From: Aphis gossypii
Taxonomy: Eukaryota > Arthropoda > Insecta > Hemiptera > Aphididae
Direction of reading: 5' to 3'
Length of the DNA: 64,000 bases
NCBI RefSeq assembly: GCF_020184175.1
Contig: NC_065531.1
Location: 20,853,213-20,917,212, forward strand
The notes under the pieces were generated by a model that saw only the letters and a program-made list of their open reading frames with translations, ran no database searches and had not been told where the DNA came from. Made by a program: the position numbers and the translations under genes. This document shows positions 13,701 to 26,080 of this stretch, in pieces; the stretch's first letter is position 1; the number at the start of each line of letters is the position of its first letter.

Positions 13701-16560
13701 ATGATGTTAAGGCCGATTGTGGTTTGTAGGTAAGTACATTGTAATTTGTAATATTATACTTACTCAACACCAATTACATAAAATAAATACAAACATCGTA
13801 CATACAAAAATACAAATGTGTTTCTCGTCCTTCATTTAATACAATGCAATATTATATTTTAATTTATAATGTAATAATTTTTCGATCGTCAATAATATTA
13901 AATAACGATGTTTGTTTATACATTTCAAACCCGCAGATATCACTTTTACATTAATAAATGTATGCGTTTTTTAAATGTGATCTGTTGGAAGTAGTCCGAC
14001 ATTTTCAAACAAGAATTTACATGATTGATAACCTTGCATCCATGTGCGCCCATTAATGGGGAAGTAAGACAGGGTAATATCGTTTCCCTCCCTTGAAAAA
14101 TAACACTAAATTATAATTTATAAATATTTCCGTAGTACTATTATCTAATGACTTAGACATAATAAATCGAAAAAAATGTTTATAGCTCATATTTACTTGC
14201 CGATACTGCGGAATAATATAAATAATACCAATGTAATTGATTATATTTTTTCTCATTTTCTAATATTTTTCCTGTAACTATTAAAGTTAATTTTAATTAA
14301 CTATAACACTATAATAAAGTATAAATTGTATAAATAATAGCAAATATTTTATATTTATTTGATGAAATAACATTACACCTTTATTTAGCTTAAATACGAG
14401 ATGTTTTTTATTTTTATTTTAATCTCTTTCTTAAAATTTTACATAATATAGGCCATGCTTGCATCTAAACCTTTAGTATAGGGTACACTAATTAATCACA
14501 CTAGGCTCAACTTATAATATTTTCAATGAATTTTATGATTATATAATTACGTTTTGTACAGGAATACGATAAAATACTGATTAGTAAGAAAAATAAAAAT
14601 CATTCATGTGTGTTGAAGTAAATCTAAACAATTTGTATTCAGATTAATCTCATAATTCTGTTCCTAAAACATGAGTCTGCGTACGCCTATATGATAAACG
14701 AACACACAATATAATAGCGTTTTAAGGAACACAAAATATTTTCAAAAAATTGTTCGTTAAACTTGCAGTTATGCAGTTGTACAAGCTAGAAAATGTTCAA
14801 TTGAGATGCACATTACATTTTTTTGTAACATCATGATTATATTATATAAACATCGGACAAAGTAAAATTGTATTATTATCATTATTATATAAACGCCATG
14901 TGATATATAATTTTTTATCATAATTCATAACTAATATATAGCTTACATTTTCTTTGAGTTAACAAATGTTTTAGTAATTGGATTGAACATTGAACTATAT
15001 AATAAATCTAGTATCGACTACACGTTGTCGAGCCGTCGAGGTTATTACTATAGTCGGAAAATTATACTACGATTTACACAGTGTAAATAATATACCATAA
15101 TACATATTATAATTTCATGATAAATGTTTTTGTAACAGAGATTAAAAATATGAATGAAACACGTGTGAATGTGTGATACAGATGAATAATAACAATAAAA
15201 AAGAAAAGCCGATTCCGCATAACCATCATTAGTGCAGCAGTAGCAATGCTACACGAACATTATAAAATTCATAAACAAGTGGAGTTTACAAACCATTAAT
15301 TATTATTACGATATTTAATAAGATAATAATTGTGATTGGTCAGAGAGGAGAAAAGTTAAAACTAAAAACAGTAAAGGTATTTATTTCATTTATAAACTAT
15401 CTACCTACGTATATACCGTATGCGCCTATGCCATGATTAGACAGCTAAAGGTCACAAGATTGATTCAATAGACTTATTATTTTTGTTTGAATGTTGACTT
15501 TTGTATTAAGTTATAATGATGTTATCCAGCCAAGTATATTTTTGTGTTATGACCAGGACTACAAATTGAATGTACCTGCTAACATTTAAAATATAAGTGA
15601 AATAGATAAAAAATAAATATATATAAGTAATATGTATGAATTATTTCCCCTCCCCAAATATGGAATAAAAATATTTATGTATGTATATAAAATAAAAAAA
15701 TTATATAAGTACTAACATCTAAGATAATATGCAAACATATTTAAAACGGGACTTCGTATTTAGTACGAAAATATGTCTCGAATAAAATGTGTTTAGAATT
15801 GTACCCGTAAACGTGCAAAATCATTACTCACAGTTCTACAGGTAATGATATTATTGAGACGAAGAAATTAATCCATGTCGGACAGTGCATAGGTACACGT
15901 TAGAGGTGGACCTGACAACGTGTAAAAATGAATTGATAAAAAAAGACAAAAACACGCGTAACGCCGTAACGGTGTTTCACTGTCGTTGTTGTTTGTCAGA
16001 GAAAAGACGTTACACAATAATATTATTATAGTATATGTAAGAGGAAATATAAATCAAAAACATGGAATTGAGTGAAAAACAACTTTTATAGTAATTAAAG
16101 TTGAAAAAAATTACGAGTCTTGTAACCGTATAATATATTACAGGACGTAATCCATATAAAACCTTTATAAACCTAAATAATTCATAGAGTACCCTAACCC
16201 GATCAAAACAGGAAGAAAAGGTGAGATATAAAACCCGAAAAATTGCCCATTATATAGTATTTGGGATTTAACCAAAATGGTTTTGATGGCAATCAAAATT
16301 AATTGTTTTTTTCAAAAATTAAGCTTGGTATTATATTATATATGTATATAGGTTACCCGATATGAAGAAATATTATAGTCATCATTACTGTTTGGTTATG
16401 AATATAATTGATTTTTTTTCATTTCCAATTTAATCGTATGGGATAATTTTTATTAGCACAGTACTGTGCGTTTCAAAGATCACCTACCTATATACCCTGC
16501 ATTATTACAATACTTGCGATTTATACTGTGAAAATCCATCAAAACGATACGAAACCGATC
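13701..16560. other. AT-rich non-coding DNA, no gene seen
   Basis: No gene recognised. A somewhat CpG-richer stretch near 15880-16015 (cgtaacgccgtaacgg) breaks the AT background but carries no recognisable feature. Confidence 0.55.
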
Positions 16561-16589
16561 ACGAAAATATAATCGATGTACAGAAATAA

Positions 16590-17330
16590 TTACTTACCAA
16601 CCGTTCGGTATTAGGTTGATATCGCAGTAACGACCATAGCTCTGGCGGCGTTGACGGATCACAGACGAAAAGTCGAATTAAAGTTTCGGTATTTCGACGT
16701 GGGTGGCCGGTGCCGGGGACGCAGATATATTATTATGTTATAGTAGCAGCAGAGAATCTATGATTTACCCTCGGCCGTCGAGGCAATCGGCGAAAATAAA
16801 CTGCACCCGACAGAATGTATTATTTCGTCAAGTCCGCGCTCGATGACGGTTTGGAAGGGAGCTGCGTATACATAATAAATGTAATATATTATGTCAGCCG
16901 AAGGGTCGCGACGTATTTTTAACTCATTTTCGTTTAAAACCTGCAATACTCGTGTTTTATTTAACCGTAGCTACAGAGGAGGTCTGTATAGTGATGTATA
17001 CGACCGTGAGTACACGTGGCGCAGACCATAAACCGACGAACGAAACCGCGTGTTTTAATATTATTATTATACATACACCTCATACCGGCAATGGGCCGTG
17101 TAGGTACAGCGTTTAAAAACGAATGAAAAGATAAAATAAAAACGTCTAATTGTTATATTTTTTACGCCGACTCGCCCCTATGGTCGGAGATTATACGACA
17201 ATAATATATTATTGTAAAGCGCAATAGTGATTCGCACGGGGCACAATTATTGTACGTAGGGATACGCGGTATCCGGCTACACGTTTTTTTTTCTCCTGCG
17301 TAGACGACTCGCGCCCGTAATTTAATTCGT
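16590..17330 (-). promoter_or_regulatory. CpG-rich island with minus-strand splice donor (candidate first exon)
   Basis: This is one of the clearest composition breaks in the window, with dense CG between about 16600 and 17330 (ctggcggcgttgacgg, ggtggccggtgccgggg, ctcggccgtcg). On the minus strand a strong donor match, TTG|GTAAGTAATT, has its intron start at 16597. Upstream of it, one minus-strand frame stays open for about 50 codons (roughly 16600-16750) and ends in residues like ELWSLLRYQPNTERL before the donor. A second frame, 16758-16946, precedes it. I do not recognise either peptide and see no convincing acceptor. An untranslated or coding first exon reading leftwards is a reasonable but unproven guess. 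Confidence 0.22.
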
Positions 17331-19432
17331 ATTTATTATTTCGTTTACCTGCCCTATTGGCTATTTTACACCGTAATAACGAGTACAATACACGTAAAAA
17401 TAATAATATATTTTATCAAAACGCTACACAGTGGTGTATCCGTGTATACGCCATTTGTGTGCACAGCTTTCTGACACAAACCCGAAACGGCACGGAATTG
17501 ATATTGATGCCTCGCATTAATACGACTCTGCGACTGTCGAATCATTACCGCAAACTATACCTACAAATGTACAGTTATTACAACTATTAATTACTACGTA
17601 AAATTGATATTCATTGGACTTTAATAAATTTATACAATGTATGTTACTACAAAGCGCATACGGCGAATGTTTATGTGTAACTATATAATAGATAATAATT
17701 ATTCTCGAGTACACATTCTATATTGATATGACTCTGTCGTCTATAATGCCTAATGTCTTGTACATTAGGCAAAATAACCGCATATATTTTCTGGCCATTC
17801 ACATTCAAAATATTAATTTTTTTATAATATGTGATTAGCTTTTATTTGTACGCTTTAGTGAGTGTGTGTGAGAAGTGAGGAGAAATGCTCAAATGTGTAA
17901 AAACGGAAAAACTATTTATACGATGGAGGAAATTACTGAGGAATAACGTGCGAATTTATGCTAATTACGTGTTAAATATTAGCATAGAAATAAATATAGG
18001 TACCTAATTATGTTAGATGGGGCTGAAGAAATATCTCCTAAAAGCGTGAAAATTATGAGGCAATATAGAGGAACCTTGTATTTAATTATTAAAGTTTTGA
18101 CCGAGTGAAACGTTTTTTTTCAACAATACCTAGTTCAAAAAAAAAAAAAATTTAAAAATCAAAAATTGCATAATATAATTTTTTGAAAAATGTACTATGT
18201 ATATAATGTGCTATAATTATATAAGTATATTTTGGTGATAATTTCAAGTACTTATAGTTACCTATAATTGTATAGTTGAAGATCGAAGTAGTTTTTGAAT
18301 TCCTTATCATATAAAAATGTATAAAAAAATACACAAACACATATCATTGTAAAATCAATATATTCATCGCTCCGCTCAAAATCTAAAAGTAGAACGTTAG
18401 ATTTTTAGACATACAATAAGTGTAAATATACTAGTGTAGTGTGTACTACTAATCATATTATATCGAAAAATATCAATATAATTATTATTATATTATTAGT
18501 GAAGATTTATCTAACAATGTTAATGTTAAGATAATAGTACTTTCATCTACGGGTTAGTGTAAATTAATCAAAAGAAAAATACTAAAATTTATCAGCGGAA
18601 CAAAAATAGTTTGCACTAATGTTCCACACGCGAAAAGATATATATATATAACAACTAAAACCGTTGATTACTGGAAATTTCTCTCATACTATGAAGACAA
18701 TTAAAAAACATTGTTTTCTTACACAACAAACTTCATTATTTGATAAATATATATATATATATATATACCTATATAATACATCACAAAGACAAAATTAAAA
18801 TCCAACAATTAACAATAAAGATTAAGAAAAATAACATTACAAACAAAGTGATTGTTTTTGAATAAATTGTAACAAAAATATAATAAAATATTACATAAAT
18901 TTAATTTATTTAATATTATGTCAAACGACTACAAAATATAAATATTTAATAGTGAGAATGTATATATCTACACAAATGTAATGATTATTGAATAATTTGA
19001 ATTAACTGAATCAAGAAAGTGGAAGTTCTATTACAACGGTAAATAAGCAGTATACGATACGTTTATCAATTATTATTATTACGATGATATAAACTTCTAA
19101 GCGTGTAAAAATAATATACACGAATTCATTTTCACGTTGTATAAAAAGGTAGTAACATTATTATTTTGCTTCAATAATATTAAAGTGAACTAATAGCTAT
19201 GGACAATAATATACAGTCTATCCAATTAAAATGAGTTTTTTTCTTTAAATTAAAGTATAACAATGTACCTACGTGCATTTAAAACATTTAAAAACTTGTG
19301 AGGCATATTATCAAAACCCCATTGTGCGGAGTACCTCTTTAGATACGATCATGTTGGAATTTTAAATTAAATATAAACAAGCGACTCCTCCGAGTATAGT
19401 GGAGTGAGATTTTTATAGTAATATGTGATAAT
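17331..19432. other. AT-rich non-coding DNA, no gene seen
   Basis: Contains an (AT)n run at 18747-18767 and A-runs near 18139-18151. The frames near 17357-17590 and 17517-17714 are on opposite strands and have no motif. No gene is supported. Confidence 0.55.
18747..18767. repeat. (AT)n microsatellite
   Basis: About ten uninterrupted AT units in an AT-rich setting. Confidence 0.8.
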
Positions 19433-19572
19433 ATGTACATTGTACAATGTACATCGATTTTACAATTAATAGAAATTCTACAATTTGTATGGTCATTCGA
19501 TGATCATCATAATAAACAATAAATTACTTTAAGACAGATGTCAAAAAATGCCTAATGATGTACAATGTACAT
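19433..19572. repeat. 22-bp perfect palindrome plus 14-bp inverted partner
   Basis: Positions 19433-19454 are a perfect self-complementary 22-mer built from ATGTACATTGT and its reverse complement. Its first 14 bases (19433-19446) are also the exact reverse complement of 19559-19572, so the two ends of this 140-base segment form an inverted repeat. The shared TGTACAATGTACA motif occurs nowhere else this well preserved, though a shorter relative (tgtacaatgtac) is at 58438-58449. It may be a foldback remnant of a transposon end, a dimeric protein-binding site, or chance. Confidence 0.5.
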
Positions 19573-22278
19573 TATTCGTTCATGATTTTACTATTTTTTT
19601 TTCTAATGAAAATCAAGAAAATTATTGCTTTTATAGATTTAGGACAATATTTTAAAGTCGAAAAAAAATATTTATATAATACTTTAAATTTTGAAAAAAA
19701 ATTATAATACAAGCATATTGAGATTTCAGAGTGGTTTTCTAACGTATTCAGCAGTATCTTAAAAATAGCTTTAATAATAATTTTATAAAAAATATGAATT
19801 TTTTCAGATAAATATAATATTACTTATATATTTTCTTTAAAAATTAACAAAATAATACCATAATCCATGGAAATATTTTTTAAGTGATAAACTACATTAG
19901 TTATAATATGACAATGTTTGTTTTGTATGACGGTAGTATCAATAATAATAGGTATATGTTGTGAGATTGTAACAATATCAAATACGATCACTAAAAAAGG
20001 GAAGCACTAAAGTTTTCGAGACTAAAACTATTTTTCGTGCCTTTTTTTAAATTGTTCCAAGAAAAATTTGTGAAAAATATGTTTGTGAATCGTTTAGATA
20101 TTTTCATTATACTTATAAAATATATTTTGTTCGTATTCCAATTATAGATAACTAAAAATAGTTATAATAAGTTTTTTTGCAATATAGGTATAACAAAAAT
20201 GTTGTTAGGGACTTTTATACTAAGATATATCTTATAATATAAATATTATTAATTATATATTATTATAGAACATGATACTTAATAATTCGATATTCAATTT
20301 TCATATATATTATATTCTAACGTTATTCAGAAAAATATTCACTTTTTAAGAAAGAAAAATATAAGGTATACAAGTTATATTACTTCTTACTATTATTATT
20401 TATTAATTTTTTTATGAGTTCTATAATTTTTTTAAATATTTTAGTATAAAATAAATATCGATTTCTATATTGCAGATGATATCTCACTGGGATATTTTTA
20501 AATTTAAATCTCTTATGATGGTGAGCTGTGGGGTCAAGATGACAAATCTTGTACTCGAATTAAATCCAGTAGTTAGTAGTACGTATGAATTATGTCAAAA
20601 TTTTCAACTAAAAATGATGAGTTCCTAAATTTGCAATTTTAGTACAAATGTTTAGAAAAAAATTAACATTATTTAACAAAATAAAACATAAATCTACTCA
20701 GTACTCTATATGTCTTTAATAATTAAATAATCATTAATAATGATTAATGACTCTTTATTTTGTTATCTAAATTCTATAGTATCAACTAATCATTAAGTAT
20801 AACATTATTATTATTATGTAGATATTGAACATTTAACATTATCTACTTATTAATCAATAAGTTGATGTATAATATAAACATTAAGATTCTTAAAATAATT
20901 AATATTTTGATAGTCGATACTATTGTCATTATTCTACATTAACATATATCTGCACGTTAAACCTTGGAATTTATTTAACTAAAAATTAAAATGAATGTTT
21001 GGTGGTTACAGTTTGATTTTTTTTTTAAGCTCTTACAATATTATAATCAGAATACTTGTTAAGAATTTTTTAAGAAAATAACTTATTTCCATTATTCTCT
21101 TCTTCTATAGTTCCAAAGTAACTCAAACTATGTAAGTTGTGCACTTTACAAACATAAGGTGATATACGAATTACGGGCATAAATATTTTCTTTCATTGCT
21201 TTATCGAAACATTTGGTAAGCCATGAAAGTATATAATATACACTTTTATTGAACTGAATTTAAAATATTATTGTCTTTCAAAAATCCATTTATTTTTTTT
21301 AAACAACAATTAAAGTGTATTGTGGAAAGGATTTTTGAGAAGAAGCCTGAATAAATTTATATTTCATATCCACGATATTCTTTCACTCCAAAAATTTTCG
21401 ATATCAAACACAAAGGATAAAATAACTATATTGATTTCACGTCAGCAATTAGCACCAAGTACTACCGTCAAAGTCAAAACCTGTGTCCACAACTGTTATG
21501 CCAAAAATAATGACCTAGGTAATTTTGTCCGCAATATGCAGCCTTTTTTTAGGTGCGGAGAGGGAGGGCAACATGAAATATTTTGCAGTGCATAGAGGTA
21601 TTACTATAGGTACCTACTTAAAACACTATATGTACTCTGTAGTACGAAAAATAAATTTTACTAAACTTGTATTTAATATAAACGGAGAGCTAATGAAAAC
21701 ACGTGATTTTACTCAAAGAAAATATGTTCGATTTGTCGCAGTTTTCTAATGAGATAGGTAACAATTATCCACAGGTAAATTCGCGTAAACACAACTGGTT
21801 ACAATTTTCCACACTGTATATTATGGCCTTATGGGTACATTTAATAAACGCTTGTTTTAGTTATAACGGTTAGGTTTTTCCTATTTTTTATATGCTACTA
21901 TATTAATTACCGTGTTTTTGAAATCACGTTTTCGATAAAAACATGACAACTGTGAAAATACAATTATGTAATATTATAATAATATATTATATATTATGAT
22001 ACGAATAAATAGATCCACGGTACGCATATTCTTTATATTAAATTATTGTTTAGTGCTCGCGTTCACACGAATAGGTCAAGTTGTATATTATATAAATATA
22101 TATTATATTATGTGCATATAAAATAAGTATATTATTTTTTATCCCTTTCCTATTTATATGTGTGGCACACGCACGTGTAAGTAAAAATAATCGATTATTT
22201 TCCAATTATGATTATTGGTACTTATACTTCATATAGACGGGGTTGTTAGTGATGGCAATAAAAATATATGTCTATATA
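19573..22278. other. AT-rich non-coding DNA, no gene seen
   Basis: No gene recognised. Overlapping plus-strand frames near 21320-21595 and 21525-21749 have no identifiable domain. A 45-base segment at 20476-20520 lies between an acceptor-like ttgcag and a donor-like gtgagc, but this is weak. Confidence 0.5.
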
Positions 22279-23039
22279 CAAGGTGATTCGCCAAGCTTGC
22301 AGCTTACCCTTCTTTTAACCTTTAACGCATCTATTGAATTTAATATTTTTTTAATCTTAAGTACACTTGAAACATCTTATTTTACATTTTTTTTACAATT
22401 TTATATATATTTTGAAGTGGTATACAATTTTGTTTTATCATAATATGTCTGCACTTTTTTTTATTGTAGATTGGACGATTTTTTTTTTTTTAATTATTTA
22501 TTTCGTTATGTCTTATGTGTATCGAAATATATACGATTAGTTTTTGAGTTATTAAAGTTTATGTAATAAGAATAATAGCCCTTAATGATGATTTTATATA
22601 AAATATATAATGTGTTGTATTTAGAACTTCGATAGTTTTTAGAAATTATAAAATTATAATTAATTAAAATTAATAACTAAAATTGTTTATTTTTTAGTCC
22701 CATATTATTTTTTAAAATCATTACCATGAAATATAGGTATATGTTAATACTTGTAGCATATAAAACCGATATTAGGTACTTATTTGGATTTTAATTTACT
22801 TAACTCCCATTAGCATTTTGAAAATAATCATGATTTTAAATCTTAATATTTTATAACAAAAAAATGTGATAATTATTCAGAAAGTTATGAGTTTGTATCA
22901 CCGCATTAAGATACTTCTTAAATTGTATAACTTTAGTACTCAAACATTTGGTACTTAAGTATACTTAAAATGTTTAATTAATTTATAATTAAAAGAAAAA
23001 AGCTGTGTAATAATGTACAATTTTAAGAGAATCACGTTA
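22279..23039. mobile_element. Degenerate TA-flanked MITE with CAAGGTGATT ends
   Basis: The left end reads CAAGGTGATTCGCCAAG directly after a TA dinucleotide (22277-22278). The right end, read on the other strand, begins near 23039 as TAACGTGATTCTC, with TA at 23040-23041. Both ends carry a cttaagtayactt-like internal motif about 70-75 bases in, as does the right arm of the element at 30264-30801, which supports one family. There is no transposase frame, so it would be a non-autonomous Tc1/mariner-type element moved in trans. The right boundary is less certain than the left. Confidence 0.4.
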
Positions 23040-23041
23040 TA

Positions 23042-23527
23042 ATTAATAATAAAACAAACTTTGCACTTATTATAGGCTATAATATGATACAGTGCATGTA
23101 CTCTCATATTATAATATACTAGTACTATAACTATACTATACTATTAATTATAGTTATTGCGCAGAAGATTGTGTGTTTTTTAACAATATTTATCATCGTA
23201 CTTAGGTAATTGTATCTTTTTTTTTCTCAAAGGAGCGTACATTTTATATTAAGAAAAGAGAGAAAAAAATAATTGAGATAAAATTCTACACAATAGTTCA
23301 TGAGTGCACTGTGCTTTACATGATTTTTTTTTTATTTCATTTCGACTCACGTGAAAATTATTTATTTATAAAAAACCACAAATCTATTAGGTACCGTTTT
23401 TTCTGTAGTAATACTGCACACTTGCGATCGATAATAATTATATTCTTTGCATTCAGGTTTCGATTTGATACACTTGTCTAAAACCTTTAAATATTTTTTA
23501 CTAACTAATATATTTTTAGTTTATTAT

Positions 23528-23531
<4 letters not shown>
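23042..23531. other. AT-rich non-coding DNA, no gene seen
   Basis: Only AT-rich background up to the AC microsatellite; nothing recognised. Confidence 0.6.

Positions 23532-23580
<49 letters not shown>
23532..23580. repeat. (AC)24 microsatellite
   Basis: An uninterrupted run of about 24 AC units, the longest pure dinucleotide repeat of this type in the window. Length polymorphism between individuals is likely. Translation through it gives a THTHTH run that is an artefact of the repeat. Confidence 0.95.
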
Positions 23581-23582
<2 letters not shown>

Positions 23583-24060
23583 TTAACTACTTAATGAATG
23601 TCTGTAGTATAGCTTTATTTACATCATATCATAAAAAGTAATGTCTAAATTCCGTATTATATAATATGATTAATAAATAATTGTGGCGTATTTTGGTAAT
23701 AAATTTTTCATTTAGATATTCTTGATATGTATATTGCTACCCATGATAATTTATGTGCGAATCAAAATAACAAATACGTTTAAATTCTATAATACTAGAA
23801 AAATACAATTATCAACAGAAATTTAATTTCATATATACTATGAAATCTGGAACACTGTAGACTGTTGCACTGCATGCGTTCTTTTATTATATTGTAATAT
23901 ATACAAGTAAATACCTACTGTTTGTTTATGCGAGTTATTAAATCGGTTCCATGCCTCGTGCTAAAGATATATACACGGTCGGTGCGTATAATATAGGTGT
24001 CATTGTATTTCGTGAAATAGATAAATTTTGTTTCTTAGACAATGATACGATATTACAAAA
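23581..24060. other. AT-rich non-coding DNA, no gene seen
   Basis: No gene recognised. Composition begins to change near 23940 toward the CpG-richer patch that follows. Confidence 0.6.
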
Positions 24061-24560
24061 TGCGTTTCGTACCAACGCGTTTTTTACCTTTTCCCGGTAA
24101 CACGTGAGTTTCCCGCGTATTTTTTTTTTTAATTTAAACATTCACTTACATGATTTATATTCGTTCGTATTGTGCGCCACCGAACGACTGCCGTAATACG
24201 TGCGAGGTACAAACATGCTGATATACGAGCGGCGGTGGTACGATTTTTCAATCAGTAATAACCGAATAGGCAATACTGCAGCACTCATAAATCTACATGG
24301 CAATGCTCGCTTTTAGTCAATACGCTCGTTCGCTAAAATGGTGTAAAAAAAAAAAAAAACGTGAAAATGAAATTTGAACGCGCAGCTGCGACAATTGCAC
24401 TGCGCATTTAGGGACAAAACGGTTTTCGAAAGTATTACAATTTTCAAAAAACTCGTACTCATGACTCGGTGCTCGTTTTTCAACTGAAATATTGGTGGTG
24501 GAAGGGGGGTAGAAGGCAAAATGAAACCGACCAGGGAACAGTGCGCACATAATACGTTTC
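24061..24560. promoter_or_regulatory. CpG-rich patch, function unknown
   Basis: CG dinucleotides cluster (gcgccaccgaacgac, cgagcggcggtgg, gaacgcgcagctgcgac). Two overlapping minus-strand frames (24313-24519 and 24317-24550) have no recognisable motif and include an artefactual F-run from the A-tract at 24346-24359. It could be a promoter or an untranslated exon; no core element decides this. Confidence 0.17.
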
Positions 24561-25657
24561 TATGATGTTAATAAGGCACTAAAAATTGTCGGTTTTTGTT
24601 AGACGGTTAACGCCAAGTATAAATTAGTAGATATATATATATCTTTATCTCGTTGAACTAATTTTAAAGTTTCACATGACAATATTATTTTGTCTTATTC
24701 CAATATTATGCACCATAAATTGTACTGCTAATCACTACTGTTAATTAATGCAATGATGCAAATTGTCAACGAAGAATCGTTTTTCTCTTTTTCTTAACAC
24801 TACACCTAAATTGTCTTAATATCTTGAATGTTTAAATTATTATTGATTTTTACTAATATCACTTACTATTGAGTCATTGATATTTGTAATTGTAATTATA
24901 GTTTTTTTTTATAAATAATGTGTAGATTAAACATAGAAAACAATTAAAATTTAATAACATCGATTATCTATACTCTTAGACATTATAAAACGATTGAAAA
25001 AATAATTTAAAAATGTGGGTATTTTATAAAAGTATATAATAATATTTTCTTAATAAAAGTAGTAGATATCGTTTTTACTTAAAACGGATATTCTTTCTTA
25101 TTTCTTTTGAACTACTCGTGTAAACTGCTACCCGGTGCTATTATTCCATATTCGTAAAATGAATCATAAAAAGTGAGTAGGAAAATAACCATCGATCATT
25201 ACGAATATAATACAATAATATTGGACTATATGTCTATATAATACGAGTATATTATACATATTTGATAAGTAAGCACTAAGCAGTAAAAAACAAACAAAAA
25301 CCAAATGTATTTTTGAAATGTCATCCGTCACGAAATAGTAACAATGTTTTCGCCATGAACGATGGGAGGACATTTTTTTATCTTATCGTATTCAAAAGTG
25401 TTTTATAGCCCCAATAATCAATAATTTGTACTAAAATTCCACCTACAATAATTCTGGTCTTGCTATTTAACGCCCCCGACTAAATAATCATTTAAGTTAT
25501 ATTTGATGATTATTTCATAGAATAAAATTCATTATCTTAAAAAATACAATTTTTTTTTTAATTTGTTTTTTTTTTTTTACATAATTTAATATTGTAACAA
25601 AACATCGATGCAAAAAAATTAAAAACTAAAACTGTTGATGATTTGTTTATGAGTTAT
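24561..25657. other. AT-rich non-coding DNA, no gene seen
   Basis: Contains T-runs near 25551-25559 and 25567-25578. The minus-strand 69-codon frame near 25164-25373 is hydrophobic by composition only. No gene supported. Confidence 0.55.
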
Positions 25658-25748
25658 AAGTGTTTTAAATTTAAATGAGTGGAGTGGAGTAATTTGCTCA
25701 GTGAAGCGTCTATCCATTACTCGCCACTCATCTAAACTTTTAATACTT
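25658..25748. ncRNA. Imperfect stem-loop, pre-miRNA-sized or foldback relic
   Basis: The arms 25658-25693 and 25716-25748 are nearly complementary. The left arm contains TTTAAATGAGTGG and the right arm CCACTCATCTAAA. The stem runs about 33-36 bases with a few mismatches or G-U pairs and one 3-base bulge, around a 22-base loop. Size, bulge pattern and terminal loop fit an animal miRNA precursor, but the same fold could be the remnant of a foldback transposon. I do not recognise a known mature miRNA seed. Orientation is undetermined because either strand could fold. Confidence 0.25.
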
Positions 25749-26080
25749 CTATTCCATTAACTAATTAACTAAAGTCTGAAATTTTATTTTTATACATGTA
25801 TTAAAATACATCGAATAATATTCTGCTTAAGAACGTGTGGTTGAAAATGCGTAAAAAATGTAAAAAAAATAATAAATGACAACAATAAGAACAAACAATT
25901 TAAAAATTATAATGTTCTTTTCAAAAGCTTTGTTTTGTAACGATTTAAAATTACGCAAAACGTACTAAATATTTTAAACAATATTTTTTTTACGTTATGA
26001 ATCACCTGATACGTATAATCGTATAATGTTTATTAATTTATTACCTATACCGTATATTATGTACCTAACGTAGTAACGTA
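25749..26080. other. AT-rich non-coding DNA, no gene seen
   Basis: AT-rich background with short A and T runs; nothing recognised. Confidence 0.6.

Noticed and set aside
23447..23641. Plus-strand frame with a THTHTH run
   Set aside because: The run is a translation of the (AC)24 microsatellite.
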